Source: Epilithonimonas bovis DSM 19482
GTDB lineage: Bacteria; Bacteroidota; Bacteroidia; Flavobacteriales; Weeksellaceae
Assembly: GCF_900108115.1 (NCBI RefSeq)
Contig: NZ_FTPU01000013.1
Coordinates: forward strand, 1-64,000
Direction: 5' to 3'
DNA: 64,000 bases
How positions within the stretch are numbered: the stretch's first letter is position 1; every line of letters starts with the position of its first letter. Shown piece by piece: positions 42,513 through 51,342 of the stretch. The translations under genes and the position numbers were made by a program. The notes below the pieces were generated by a model. It did no database searches. It was not told the origin of the DNA and saw only the letters and a program-made list of their open reading frames with translations.

Positions 42513-44336
42513 ATGAAAAATAAATACTTAACACTCGGGGCTTTAGTTATATCGCTTCTTTACGTTGATTTGTTTTGCGGAGCCGGTGGAACTTCTACCG
42601 GAGTTGAATCGGCCAAAGTGCACAATCAAAAGTGTGCAAAAGTGATTGCTTGTGTCAATCATGATGCTAATGCAATTGCATCACATGCATTTAACCATCC
42701 CGATACATTACATTTTACCGAAGACATTCGCACTTTAAATGTAAATAAAGATTCAGAACTAGTGAAGCATATCGCAGAAATGCGAAAAAAGTACCCATTT
42801 GCAAAGGTCGTTCTTTGGGCTTCCCTGGAATGCACAAATCACAGTAAGGCAAAAGGTGGAATGTCAAGGGATGCCGATAGTCGCACATTAGCCGAACATT
42901 TATTTCGATACATCGAAGCAATAAATCCAGATTCGATACAGATTGAAAATGTAGAAGAATTTTTAATATGGGGACCACTAATTCCTAAAGTAGTTGAAAA
43001 AGATGGAACTTCATATTGTCCATTAACACCTCTTATGAAGCCAATTTGGATTCCAGATCCAGAAAGGAAGTCAGAATATTATAATAAGTGGGTAGATAAA
43101 GTAAAAAAGTATTACTACAATTATGATTACCGAATTTTAAATTCTGCGGATTTTGGAGCTTTGACATCAAGAAAAAGATTCTTTGCACAATTCAATAAAT
43201 CTGAATTTCCGATTGTATGGCCGGAACCAACACACGCAAAAAATCCTGTTTCCGGATTGTTTGAAAGTTTGGAAAAATGGAGAGCTGTGAAAGAAGTTTT
43301 GGATTTTGATGATGAAGGTGTTTCAATATTTGGAAGAAAGAAACCATTGGTTGAAGCTTCATTGGAAAGAATTTGGCATGGTCTAATAAAGTTCGTTGCA
43401 GGTGGAAAAGATAAATGGTTATTGAAATACAATTCAATAAATAAAGAAACTAGAAAGCACACTCCACCAAGTATAGAAGAACCTTGTCCCGTTATTTCAA
43501 CACAAGGAAGATTGGGTATTATCACTTCAAAATTTTTATCAGCATATTATGGTAATGGCTTTACATCATCTGTCGATGAACCGTCTCCAACTGTTACTAC
43601 AGGAGATAGATTTTCATTAATCAGTTCAACTTTTATCGATCAGCAATTTGGGAAAAGCAAACCTGCTGGAATTAATACGGTATTGGGTTGCATAACGACT
43701 AACCCGAAATATGCAAAAATTTCTACTTTCATAATGAACCAGTATTCGGGCGGTGGACAATCATCTGATATTAATAAACCAGCCCCGGCAATTCTGGCAA
43801 CTCCGAAACAAAATCTAATCACCTGTGAAAAATGGGTGTTAAATACAAACTTTAAAAATACTGGAAGTTCAATTGATCAGCCTGCACCAACTGTGACAGC
43901 CAATAGGAAATGGCATTATCTGATGGATGCACAATATAGCAGAGTTGGGAATGATGTAGAACAGCCTTGCTTCACATTAATTGCAAGGATGGACAAAACA
44001 CCACCATATCTTATGGAAATTACTCAAAGCGGTAAAATACCATCTTTCATCAAAATAGATGGAAATGTTGTAATCTATGAAATTTATGAAGATGATACAC
44101 CAATGATGAAGAAAATTAAAGAGTTTATGGCATTGTATGGATTGTTGGACATCAAAATGAGAATGTTAAAAATTCAAGAGTTAAAAGAAATTATGGGGTT
44201 TCCGGCAGATTATAAATTAATAGGCACACAGGCAGAACAAAAAAAGTTTATTGGAAATGCAGTTGAAGTGACGATGGCCCGTAAAATATGTGAAGCATCT
44301 GCAAATAAATTATTGGAAATTAGAAAAGTTGCATAA
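42513..44336 (+). CDS. phage-type DNA cytosine-5 methyltransferase
   Basis: 607 residues. Motif I YVDLFCGAGGTSTGV (~16), the nucleophile motif IV reading ASLECTNHSKAKGG (Glu in place of the usual Pro before the cysteine, ~106), motif VI IENVEEF (~149), motif VIII SRKRFFAQF, and motif X at the end (IQELKEIMGFP, KKFIGNAVEV). Between VIII and IX lies a large recognition region built of four ~30-60-residue repeats with the core S-x-x-(Q/E)-P-x-x-T-(V/L). This repeat organisation is typical of large phage Dcm proteins. It likely protects element DNA from restriction. Confidence 0.88.
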   Translation: MKNKYLTLGALVISLLYVDLFCGAGGTSTGVESAKVHNQKCAKVIACVNHDANAIASHAFNHPDTLHFTEDIRTLNVNKDSELVKHIAEMRKKYPFAKVVLWASLECTNHSKAKGGMSRDADSRTLAEHLFRYIEAINPDSIQIENVEEFLIWGPLIPKVVEKDGTSYCPLTPLMKPIWIPDPERKSEYYNKWVDKVKKYYYNYDYRILNSADFGALTSRKRFFAQFNKSEFPIVWPEPTHAKNPVSGLFESLEKWRAVKEVLDFDDEGVSIFGRKKPLVEASLERIWHGLIKFVAGGKDKWLLKYNSINKETRKHTPPSIEEPCPVISTQGRLGIITSKFLSAYYGNGFTSSVDEPSPTVTTGDRFSLISSTFIDQQFGKSKPAGINTVLGCITTNPKYAKISTFIMNQYSGGGQSSDINKPAPAILATPKQNLITCEKWVLNTNFKNTGSSIDQPAPTVTANRKWHYLMDAQYSRVGNDVEQPCFTLIARMDKTPPYLMEITQSGKIPSFIKIDGNVVIYEIYEDDTPMMKKIKEFMALYGLLDIKMRMLKIQELKEIMGFPADYKLIGTQAEQKKFIGNAVEVTMARKICEASANKLLEIRKVA

Positions 44337-44515
44337 TGATGATAGGAACTACTAAAACGCTCAATAAAAATATTATTGGCACCTCTAAATCAAAAGAAAT
44401 GTGGGGCAAAAAAGGAGATGTGGTTAAGATCATTTCTGTAAGCGGAAGTGCTGTCATATACGAAAATGAGAATGGGAAAAGATTCCCTTGCAATATTAAT
44501 GATTTAGAAAAATGA
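44336..44515 (+). CDS. 59-residue SH3-like small protein
   Basis: The ATG overlaps the methyltransferase stop (TAATG) and the stop overlaps a following ATG. KEMWGKKGDVVKIISVSGSAVIYENENGKRFPCNINDL has the alternating pattern of a small beta barrel (KOW/SH3-like). Tight coupling supports translation; function unknown. Confidence 0.6.
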   Translation: MMIGTTKTLNKNIIGTSKSKEMWGKKGDVVKIISVSGSAVIYENENGKRFPCNINDLEK

Positions 44516-44577
44516 AAATAACAGATAAAATAACGATCATAATGTATGATAATGAAGAATTTAATCCTCAAAAATAA
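44512..44577 (+). pseudogene. duplicated 5' start of the following methyltransferase gene
   Basis: A 21-residue frame begins with the same 23 bases as the gene at 44985 (both read MKITDKIT...) and is preceded by a similar ATTAATGATTT leader, then stops. It looks like a remnant left when the 44599 gene was inserted at the head of the methyltransferase. Confidence 0.55.
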
Positions 44578-44598
44578 TATCAACAAAGAATAAACAAA

Positions 44599-44976
44599 AT
44601 GAAAAAAAACAACTTTCATGAACTGATGGAAATTGCATACGAAAAAGGTTCACTAATTTTTAATGAAAAATTTAAAAATTTTTCTACAGAATATAAAAAT
44701 GAACATCTATATACATTTGCTCGAACAATAGAAGAGTTTTCTAGAAATTTTGAATTAGGTGTTTTAGTAAAAACATTTAATTCAAAATTATTGAAAGAGT
44801 TAATTGATCTTTTATATTCTGGAAATTATTCAAATGATGATATTATTTATTTTTATGGATTTATTCCAAATGAAAAAAAAAGTTTTTTTCCAGTTTATTT
44901 TGAAGAAGTAAAAATTTATGCTTTTGGTGTAATTATTTTTAATAGTGAAAGTGTAAATTATAAATCAATTAATTAA
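44599..44976 (+). CDS. unknown 125-residue protein, inserted cassette
   Basis: Helical N-terminal half, then beta-strands; no known motif. Notably rich in Phe, Asn and Lys and more AT-rich than the flanking methyltransferase genes. It lies between two copies of the next gene's first 23 bp. The stop overlaps a possible next start (TAATG). Confidence 0.5.
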   Translation: MKKNNFHELMEIAYEKGSLIFNEKFKNFSTEYKNEHLYTFARTIEEFSRNFELGVLVKTFNSKLLKELIDLLYSGNYSNDDIIYFYGFIPNEKKSFFPVYFEEVKIYAFGVIIFNSESVNYKSIN

Positions 44977-44984
44977 TGATTTTT

Positions 44985-45773
44985 ATGAAAATAACAGATA
45001 AAATAACCATGTTGTTATCCGACAGAAATGATGTATTATCAGAGCTTTCAACTTATTCTTTTGAAGTTGGAATATTTGATTTAGAATATGGTATTGGTGA
45101 AAGTTCAAAAAATTTTGGGAGTAGAAATACTCCGGTAATTCAGAGCAATGGTAAACGAACAAATTTAAAAACGCCTGGTTATAAATTTGAAATTTGGGAT
45201 GCTAATGTTCCTGAAGAAGATCTTTTTGATAAAATCAAAAGTATAACGCAAAATCAAATATACTTTGGTGCTAATTACTACAAAGAAATAATTGGTTTAC
45301 CTCAGAAGCCTCCACGTCGTAATGAATATCAAGATTTTCTTTCTGCAAATCCAACTGGATGGATTATCTGGGATAAGATCAATGGCAACAATGATTTCAG
45401 TGATTGTGAATTGATTTATACATCTTACGATTTCCCTTCACACGTCGTATACTTTATGTGGAGTGGAATGATGCAAGGAATTTACTGCGGATCCGACTTT
45501 GATAAAGCGAACGTTCAGCAGGGTGACAAATCATTAAATGTCAAAAGAATTCATCCAACACAAAAACCAGTCCCAATCTACAAATACTTACTTTCAAATA
45601 TTATCAATACCGGAGATGAAATTCTAGAACTTGGTTTTGGCTCAGGTTCACTGGCTCTTTCCTGCCATGATTATGACTTTTCATTATTAACTTGTGAGAA
45701 CAATATCGAATATTATAAGTTAGGTACTGAGAGAGTTATAAATCACTCGAAATTAGGCATATTGAAATATTAA
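44985..45773 (+). CDS. DNA adenine/N4-cytosine-type methyltransferase with altered DPPY motif
   Basis: 262 residues from ATG 44985 (an alternative ATG at 44976 overlaps the previous stop). The layout is that of phage beta-class DNA methylases: an N-terminal motif IV, a middle YFGANYYKEIIG, GWIIWDKINGNNDFSDCELIYTS, HPTQKPVPIYKYLLSNI, and motif I (LELGFGSGSLALSCHDY) at the end. The catalytic DPPY of relatives (DPPYGIGE) reads DLEYGIGE here, losing both prolines. Methylation may be weak or absent; the fold could still bind DNA or SAM. Confidence 0.75.
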   Translation: MKITDKITMLLSDRNDVLSELSTYSFEVGIFDLEYGIGESSKNFGSRNTPVIQSNGKRTNLKTPGYKFEIWDANVPEEDLFDKIKSITQNQIYFGANYYKEIIGLPQKPPRRNEYQDFLSANPTGWIIWDKINGNNDFSDCELIYTSYDFPSHVVYFMWSGMMQGIYCGSDFDKANVQQGDKSLNVKRIHPTQKPVPIYKYLLSNIINTGDEILELGFGSGSLALSCHDYDFSLLTCENNIEYYKLGTERVINHSKLGILKY

Positions 45774-45877
45774 ATTAATTAGCCTTAATTATACTTATTT
45801 AGACTGTAATCCTCTGATAATGTAGGTTTTAACATTGGTTTTCAAGACTTTTGTAATTAAATCAAACATTTTCAAAG

Positions 45878-47206
45878 ATGAAAAACAAAAAGACTCAATT
45901 GTCTATTTTGGCAATAATGTTTTCTGCTACATTATTTGGACAAGTCGGAATCAACACTACAGATCCGCAAGTAACGTTAGATGTTCAAGGAAAACCTTCG
46001 GATTCAAAATCTTTAGATGGCGTATTACTTCCTAGAGTTACTGCCTCTGAACTCAAGCTGAAAATTTACAGCACAAATCATAAGGGTACTTTAATCTATG
46101 TCACAGAAGCATTTTCTAATGCTGCGGATGCCAATGGACAAGTTGAATTTGTAACCACTCCAGGCACATACCAATTCGATGGCACAAAGTGGCAATCTTA
46201 TTCTTTAGAAGAGAAGGATACTTTAAATTCTGTTGTTCTACGAGGAAAACATACCACAAAATCAATATCTTTTGGTAATACAGCATCTCCCTTTTTTTTG
46301 GGAGCTAACTCAGAGAATGAAAATATTTTTTTTATTAATCGTGATTTAGATCTTCGTTCTGACTTGATTGGAAAATACAATTTAGGTATTGGAATGTACA
46401 GTTTGTACTCTCTTACTGAAGGCAAATCAAATTCTTCTTACGGAAATTATTCTTTATCTAGTTTAAAGAAAGGCAATTCAAATTCAGCATTTGGAGTAAA
46501 CACAGGATACTTTTTAGAAGGAAATTTCAATTCATTATTTGGGCTATCTGCGGGTGAAAATGCTACTACAACTTCTTGGAATTCAATATTTGGTTCAGGA
46601 TCTGGTAAGTATTTATCAACTGGCTATAAAAATTCATTTTTTGGTGGTGGATCGGCTCAAAGAAATAATATAGGTAGTTTAAATTTTGTGGCAGGCTATT
46701 CAGCTGCATCCACAGGTGATATAGGCGATAGAAATATAATCATAGGCCCTTATGCCGGAAATTCGGTCACGGGGACAAAACCAGTTGGTAACAATAACAT
46801 TCTAATCGGTTTAGGTGCGGGATATAATGATAGCAGTCTCCAAAATAAGTTAATAATTCATTCAAATTCTGCACTATCTGGCTATTCTGCAACTTCAGAA
46901 GGAAATTTCACACCGGCTGGTGCTTTTGCTCAGAGTAATTTACAAAATGGATTAATTACGGGAGATTTCGTAGATCGATGGGTTAAGTTCAATGGCAAAT
47001 TTCAGATCAATCCTTCTTACATGCCCGCTGCAACCTCTGATTTTTCTTCCGTATTACTTCAAAATCCTACAACTGGCGATGTTGGCGTAAGTACGTTGTC
47101 TAATGTTATATCAAATGCAGGAATTGTACTTGTTCCTACGCCTCCGACAACAGGAAATTATATTCTTGAATCCAATAATGGTACAATGACCTGGGTAGCT
47201 AAATAA
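45878..47206 (+). CDS. secreted repeat protein, adhesin/tail-fibre-like
   Basis: 442 residues with a signal peptide (1-21, ...SATLFGQ) followed by VGINTTDPQVTLDVQG, the usual start of Bacteroidetes surface proteins. Residues ~150-290 hold short repeats with N-S-x-(S/A/L)-(F/Y)-G (NSSYG, NSAFG, NSLFG, NSIFG, NSFFG), like trimeric autotransporter heads. The C-terminus is PTPPTTGNYILESNNGTMTWVAK. It is probably exposed on the cell surface and may mediate attachment. It leads a three-gene run with the next two. Confidence 0.75.
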   Translation: MKNKKTQLSILAIMFSATLFGQVGINTTDPQVTLDVQGKPSDSKSLDGVLLPRVTASELKLKIYSTNHKGTLIYVTEAFSNAADANGQVEFVTTPGTYQFDGTKWQSYSLEEKDTLNSVVLRGKHTTKSISFGNTASPFFLGANSENENIFFINRDLDLRSDLIGKYNLGIGMYSLYSLTEGKSNSSYGNYSLSSLKKGNSNSAFGVNTGYFLEGNFNSLFGLSAGENATTTSWNSIFGSGSGKYLSTGYKNSFFGGGSAQRNNIGSLNFVAGYSAASTGDIGDRNIIIGPYAGNSVTGTKPVGNNNILIGLGAGYNDSSLQNKLIIHSNSALSGYSATSEGNFTPAGAFAQSNLQNGLITGDFVDRWVKFNGKFQINPSYMPAATSDFSSVLLQNPTTGDVGVSTLSNVISNAGIVLVPTPPTTGNYILESNNGTMTWVAK

Positions 47207-47217
47207 AACACCAGACA

Positions 47218-49113
47218 ATGAAACAAATAAACACAACAATTCTATTGTTAGCAACTAACGTGGTCTTTGCTCAACTTACCCATGTAAATGACAATACAGT
47301 TCTATCAGTTGCAAAGAATGCTTTACTTTACAATTCAGGTAGTTTTGAAACGGTTGGAAATGGTAAAGCAGATGTAGCAGGAAATGTTATGATGGTTGCA
47401 AAATCAGAAGAGGATTATCTTAAATCTCTTTCTGCAAACAAAAACATTTTTTTGCGACTTAATGACAACGTAAATTGGAATAGTTCTACTTACGGACAAT
47501 TATACGTCAAGGGATTTTCTCAAAATAATATAACTGCATTAGTAGCCAAAGAGTATGCTAGTAATAAGCATGGAGATTATCAACAACTAGCGATTCCATT
47601 TTACGGTAAAGAATTTTCATCCCTTCAAGATGAATTTTCAACTACTCTTTCCAATCAACGATGGTCTAGACAAGAGGTCTTGCGATGGAACAATAAGAAA
47701 ATCCGTTTTGACGGATCAGTTATCCCATCTGCAACAATCAATTCTAATTCCACCCCAGGGATTTCAATTAATTTGACGGATAAAACCACGTTAGCGGATA
47801 GGTTAAGTTATTATGCAGTTGGTACAGCTGGTGGTCTTAATCCTGAAAATGTGTTGTTAATTTCCGGGATCCCATATTCGGATGGTTTGGCGGTAGAATT
47901 ACAACAAGACAATATCAATTTTGGTTCTTCCGGTTCTGCAACAAATATCTATCGGGAAAAATACAACACCTATCTGAGTGATATTTTTGAATTTTCCAAC
48001 CCTTGGGAAGGGAGTTTTGCTAAGAACGTATATCAATATGCAAATCCTTTCCTGACCAATATTGATCTCTCTCTGATCGGAATAGATGAAACATCCGGAG
48101 ACGGAAACAATATCTCTAACATCTGGGGAATTTCGGTTAATCCAAATTCTGTTAAGTTTAACTCAAGTACAGGAACAGCGAGTTCCTACTCTGCGAATCA
48201 AATTGTAACATTTGATGAAAATCTTCGGCCAGTAGGGAATATAGATGCTTTAATCATCAAGCCTTTGGGAACTTTCAAAATCAAGTTACGAGATAACAGT
48301 TTTCAGCAGTTGAACTTTGATAATTTGAGGCGGTTTGCAAGCGTTCCCAGATCAGAAGATACAAGTTACTCGGTAACTGCTGCAAAACGGTCGGAAGGAA
48401 CTTCATTGAAACAATTAGAGGTTATTCTTTTAGATGAAAAAAATAACCAGATCGGCGAGACCTATTTTGTTGTAGGCAATCTGCAAACAGGTGAAATTAA
48501 AGACGAATTAAAATCTGTCCAGGCTATCGCAACGCCAGCCAATCTTCTTAGTACTAGTGAGGAAACTCCCGAAGGTGGTATAGATCAAAATTTAGCTTCA
48601 AAATACAGATTATACATCAATGAAGTAAATGAAAGTTTCAAAGGCAAACCAATCAGTTTGTCTGTCTTTGACGGCAAGAAATTGAAATTCCGAATTCGAG
48701 AAAATTCCAAACTTATTAGTGTTTCTCTGAACAATGGCGAAAGCTTTTACTTAAAAAATGCTAATGGCGCTATTACCCAAATCAAGCCAGGAGATGAAAT
48801 TCAAATTGATTCCCAAAACTATGATCTGTATTACGGTTATCCCGATAAAACATTAGATGTAAGCACAACAAAAATCAGCAGAACTGTTGTCACACTGGAT
48901 AGATCACTAGAGAAGTATGTTGTTTTATTTGATCCGCTTTGGAAAAATGCCAAAGTCAATGTGTATGATCTGTCTGGAAAACTTTTAATCCACAAATCCC
49001 AAGTAAAAACTGACACACCATTTGTGATTGAAATTTCTAAAGATAACCGTGTTCTTATTGTCAATGTTCAAAATGAAGATGGACAAATTATTAATTCAAA
49101 AATCATAAACTAA
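47218..49113 (+). CDS. large secreted protein with type IX-like C-terminal sorting domain
   Basis: 631 residues with a signal peptide (~1-19). The body is beta-rich without enzyme motifs. The C-terminal ~75 residues (VNVYDLSGKLLIHKSQV, then IEISKDNRVLIVNVQ and the end) fit a type A T9SS sorting domain, which directs export across the outer membrane and anchoring. It starts 11 bp after the adhesin-like gene; the two probably work together at the surface. Confidence 0.75.
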   Translation: MKQINTTILLLATNVVFAQLTHVNDNTVLSVAKNALLYNSGSFETVGNGKADVAGNVMMVAKSEEDYLKSLSANKNIFLRLNDNVNWNSSTYGQLYVKGFSQNNITALVAKEYASNKHGDYQQLAIPFYGKEFSSLQDEFSTTLSNQRWSRQEVLRWNNKKIRFDGSVIPSATINSNSTPGISINLTDKTTLADRLSYYAVGTAGGLNPENVLLISGIPYSDGLAVELQQDNINFGSSGSATNIYREKYNTYLSDIFEFSNPWEGSFAKNVYQYANPFLTNIDLSLIGIDETSGDGNNISNIWGISVNPNSVKFNSSTGTASSYSANQIVTFDENLRPVGNIDALIIKPLGTFKIKLRDNSFQQLNFDNLRRFASVPRSEDTSYSVTAAKRSEGTSLKQLEVILLDEKNNQIGETYFVVGNLQTGEIKDELKSVQAIATPANLLSTSEETPEGGIDQNLASKYRLYINEVNESFKGKPISLSVFDGKKLKFRIRENSKLISVSLNNGESFYLKNANGAITQIKPGDEIQIDSQNYDLYYGYPDKTLDVSTTKISRTVVTLDRSLEKYVVLFDPLWKNAKVNVYDLSGKLLIHKSQVKTDTPFVIEISKDNRVLIVNVQNEDGQIINSKIIN

Positions 49114-49114
49114 A

Positions 49115-49414
49115 ATGAAATACTCAATTATTCCAGCCTCAATCTTTTTGTTTTTTTTACTTTCTGTAAAACTGAATGCACAATCCACAATACATATGGA
49201 GAATATGCCAGCAGCAGCACCGCCACCACCAAGCAGTTCAGCCTTTGGCGCTGATGGTCCAGGAGCTCCATCTGATACACCTGCAAGCAATATTGATTCT
49301 TATATCTATTACGCCTTGGGAATTGGTGTTTTGATCGTGGTGAAATACAGAAAAAAAATTTTTAAGCTGCCGAATGCAGAAGAAAAAAATGAAGATCATT
49401 CCGATGATTATTAA
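49115..49414 (+). CDS. small PID-CTERM-like surface protein
   Basis: 99 residues: signal peptide (~1-22), an Ala/Pro-rich stretch with PPPPSSS, then a NIDSYIYYALGIGVLIVV membrane segment and a basic KYRKKIF end. This order (ID motif, helix, basic cluster) resembles the Bacteroidetes PID-CTERM sorting tail. It starts 1 bp after the previous stop, so it is part of the secreted-protein operon. Confidence 0.6.
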   Translation: MKYSIIPASIFLFFLLSVKLNAQSTIHMENMPAAAPPPPSSSAFGADGPGAPSDTPASNIDSYIYYALGIGVLIVVKYRKKIFKLPNAEEKNEDHSDDY

Positions 49415-49472
49415 TAATAATAATTAGCCTGAATAATCAGGCTATTATATTTTAAATCTTAGAAAAAATTAT

Positions 49473-49688
49473 ATGAAAAAAAACTCAATTAAAAAAAACA
49501 ATATAAAAGAAAAATTCTTTTGGCTGCTTGCGGTGATATTCTTCACGATAATTCTATGTGGAATTTTTTTCTTTTTTGTCAATCCTATACAAGATCAGTC
49601 GGAACTGCTTACAACAATATGGCTTACCTCAATTTCACTATTTATTATTTCTGTGGCGCAAGCTCTGTATTTTAAAAATGATTATTAG
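49473..49688 (+). CDS. small two-helix membrane protein
   Basis: 71 residues: a basic start rich in Lys/Asn, then two membrane helices (~14-34 and ~47-65). No recognised family. It overlaps the next ORF by 11 bp. Confidence 0.5.
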   Translation: MKKNSIKKNNIKEKFFWLLAVIFFTIILCGIFFFFVNPIQDQSELLTTIWLTSISLFIISVAQALYFKNDY

Positions 49689-49806
49689 TTTCCTAAATAT
49701 TCTACTATGTAGCATAGTTACTATTTTTTTTGCATGGTTTACATTCCCTGCACTTAACTATCTGTATAATTCTTTACCCCAAAAACAAAACTTAAAACAA
49801 AATTGA
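49678..49806 (+). CDS. 42-residue membrane protein
   Basis: One long hydrophobic segment (MIISFLNILLCSIVTIFFAW) and a polar tail. It overlaps the previous gene and ends 3 bp before the next, so it is likely translated as part of this operon. The two small proteins could be holin-like or channel-like; this is only suggested by size. Confidence 0.4.
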   Translation: MIISFLNILLCSIVTIFFAWFTFPALNYLYNSLPQKQNLKQN

Positions 49807-49809
49807 GAG

Positions 49810-50421
49810 ATGCAAATAATATTTAAAATCCTTACGATCTTGTTTCTACTATTTATCAATTTTTTACCTGCCCAATTTCGGGATCAATTTGTAAAATGGA
49901 AAATTGGTGCAAGCTATTCAAAAGGATTTGTTGATAAACTTTCGTTTAATCAATATAATGCAACATTAGCCGTAGCGGTTGCCATTGATGAAAATGATGT
50001 TTATGATTCCGCTTCGCTTTACTATGAGCCATACGGTACATATTCTTTCTTAGAACAAAGTCCATTTTCAAATATATCATTCCAAGTCTTTTCTAGTGGT
50101 GTGAATTTAAAAAAACACATTAACGATCATAATTATAAAAAGACTTTTTATGTCTATGTCGGACCCGAAATTTCTATTATACGCTTCAGACAATCATTTG
50201 CAAATAAAAACTACAATTATATAATGTTAAAACCAGACTATCTTATTAATATAGGAATTGGCGCATTTATAAGTTCAAATATCGAGTTGTTTGCCCAGTA
50301 CAAAGTTGGTTTAACTAAAATTTACCCAATAACATCACTCAATGATAATTATCGATTACAAGCAATCACTTTAGGTTTTAAAATAGCATTTAACGAAAAC
50401 TGGTGGTTCCGAGGAAAATAA
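49810..50421 (+). CDS. outer-membrane beta-barrel protein
   Basis: 203 residues with a signal peptide (1-21, ...FLPAQF) and about eight amphipathic beta strands, ending in an aromatic WWFRGK. Possibly an OmpA/OmpW-size barrel. It is last in the secreted-protein block. The C-terminal phenylalanine signature for barrel assembly is not exact. Confidence 0.6.
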   Translation: MQIIFKILTILFLLFINFLPAQFRDQFVKWKIGASYSKGFVDKLSFNQYNATLAVAVAIDENDVYDSASLYYEPYGTYSFLEQSPFSNISFQVFSSGVNLKKHINDHNYKKTFYVYVGPEISIIRFRQSFANKNYNYIMLKPDYLINIGIGAFISSNIELFAQYKVGLTKIYPITSLNDNYRLQAITLGFKIAFNENWWFRGK

Positions 50422-50646
50422 TCATTGATTGATAAATGCAACAATACGGTGAATCAATTTCTCTAGTTCCTCTTTTGCCAGAGCTTCATCTGTATCAGTA
50501 ACTCGCTGTTTTCCGGTTCCTGATTTATTTTCAGCCAGTTTGTTAGCCAGTTTTGTATGAGCCGATTTATTATTCGGATACATACTTCTTGCTAATACAG
50601 CATTTTTAATGATAGGGTTTTCTTCTAAGAATTCTTTGAGTGTCAT
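50422..50646 (-). CDS. small protein of unknown function
   Basis: 74 residues: MTLKEFLEENPIIKNAVLARSMYP, then a polar Lys/Asn-rich middle and a terminal helix (EELEKLIHRIVAFI). It is divergent from the 53-residue gene across a pair of direct repeats. The stop abuts the barrel-protein stop (convergent, no gap). No known family. Confidence 0.55.
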   Translation of the reverse strand: MTLKEFLEENPIIKNAVLARSMYPNNKSAHTKLANKLAENKSGTGKQRVTDTDEALAKEELEKLIHRIVAFINQ

Positions 50647-50667
50647 AAAACAAAGGTAACAAAAAAA

Positions 50668-50712
50668 ATATAAAATAAATGTTTCATATATAAAATAAAT
50701 GTTTTATATTTG
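50668..50712. promoter_or_regulatory. divergent promoter region with two direct repeats
   Basis: ATATAAAATAAATGTTT occurs at 50668 and 50688 (period 20 bp). The second copy runs into a rightward -7 box TATATTTG (50705-50712) 17 bp before the 53-residue gene. The repeats are placed to act as operator sites between the divergent small genes. Confidence 0.55.
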
Positions 50713-50729
50713 ATGAAAGAAATCTGGTA

Positions 50730-50891
50730 ATGACAAAATTCAAAGAATCAACTGTTTTAACAGTAGAACAGTTTGCAAACACAACTAGTTCACAACTTGC
50801 AAAACTAATATTAGACAATCCGACATACTGGATTGTTGGAACAACTATAGGGGTGGATAGAAAAGTTATAAAACGAATCAAAAATAAATAA
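50730..50891 (+). CDS. 53-residue protein, unknown
   Basis: MTKFKESTVLTVEQFANTTS continues into a compact basic domain ending VIKRIKNK. It has its own -7 box and is followed 16 bp later by the 141-residue gene with a copy of the array leader. It could be a small regulator; no motif is certain. Confidence 0.5.
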   Translation: MTKFKESTVLTVEQFANTTSSQLAKLILDNPTYWIVGTTIGVDRKVIKRIKNK

Positions 50892-50907
50892 TCTCAAAAA
50901 CTATAAC

Positions 50908-51333
50908 ATGAAAATAGAGTATTTAAAACTTTACTGGTGCAAGATCAGAGTTTATGACGATAGAGGTAGGGCTTATGGGATTAAGGAATGTAAAATTTGG
51001 GATGATCTTCAATTCAATCTTATAAGCAAATACAGATGGTATTTTGATTATCGGGCAGCACTATTGAAAGTTCAATATCCAAAATGTGAGGTTGAAATAA
51101 AGACTGGTTCCAAGGAACCTAATAAAAAAACAGTTCAAGATTTTTTGAAAGATAAAATTACTGGGAAAAAGCGGATGATTACCAAACTCAGTAATGAGAT
51201 TAAATTTCATAAAAACTGGTTAATCGCTAATAACATATTTGGAATTGATGGTGATGATGGACGATTAGAAAAAGCAAAAATAAAGCTTCAAAAATATATA
51301 CAGGAATTGCAAGAATTAGAAACGACAATCTAA
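50908..51333 (+). CDS. unknown protein preceded by the array leader motif
   Basis: 141 residues, basic, with a beta N-terminal half (YWCKIRVYDDRGRAYGIKECKIWDDLQF) and a long C-terminal coiled-coil helix. Upstream reads TAATCTCAAAAACTATAAC before the ATG, a variant of the leader found before the 55-61 kb genes. No family recognised. Confidence 0.55.
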   Translation: MKIEYLKLYWCKIRVYDDRGRAYGIKECKIWDDLQFNLISKYRWYFDYRAALLKVQYPKCEVEIKTGSKEPNKKTVQDFLKDKITGKKRMITKLSNEIKFHKNWLIANNIFGIDGDDGRLEKAKIKLQKYIQELQELETTI

Positions 51334-51342
51334 ATTTAACCT

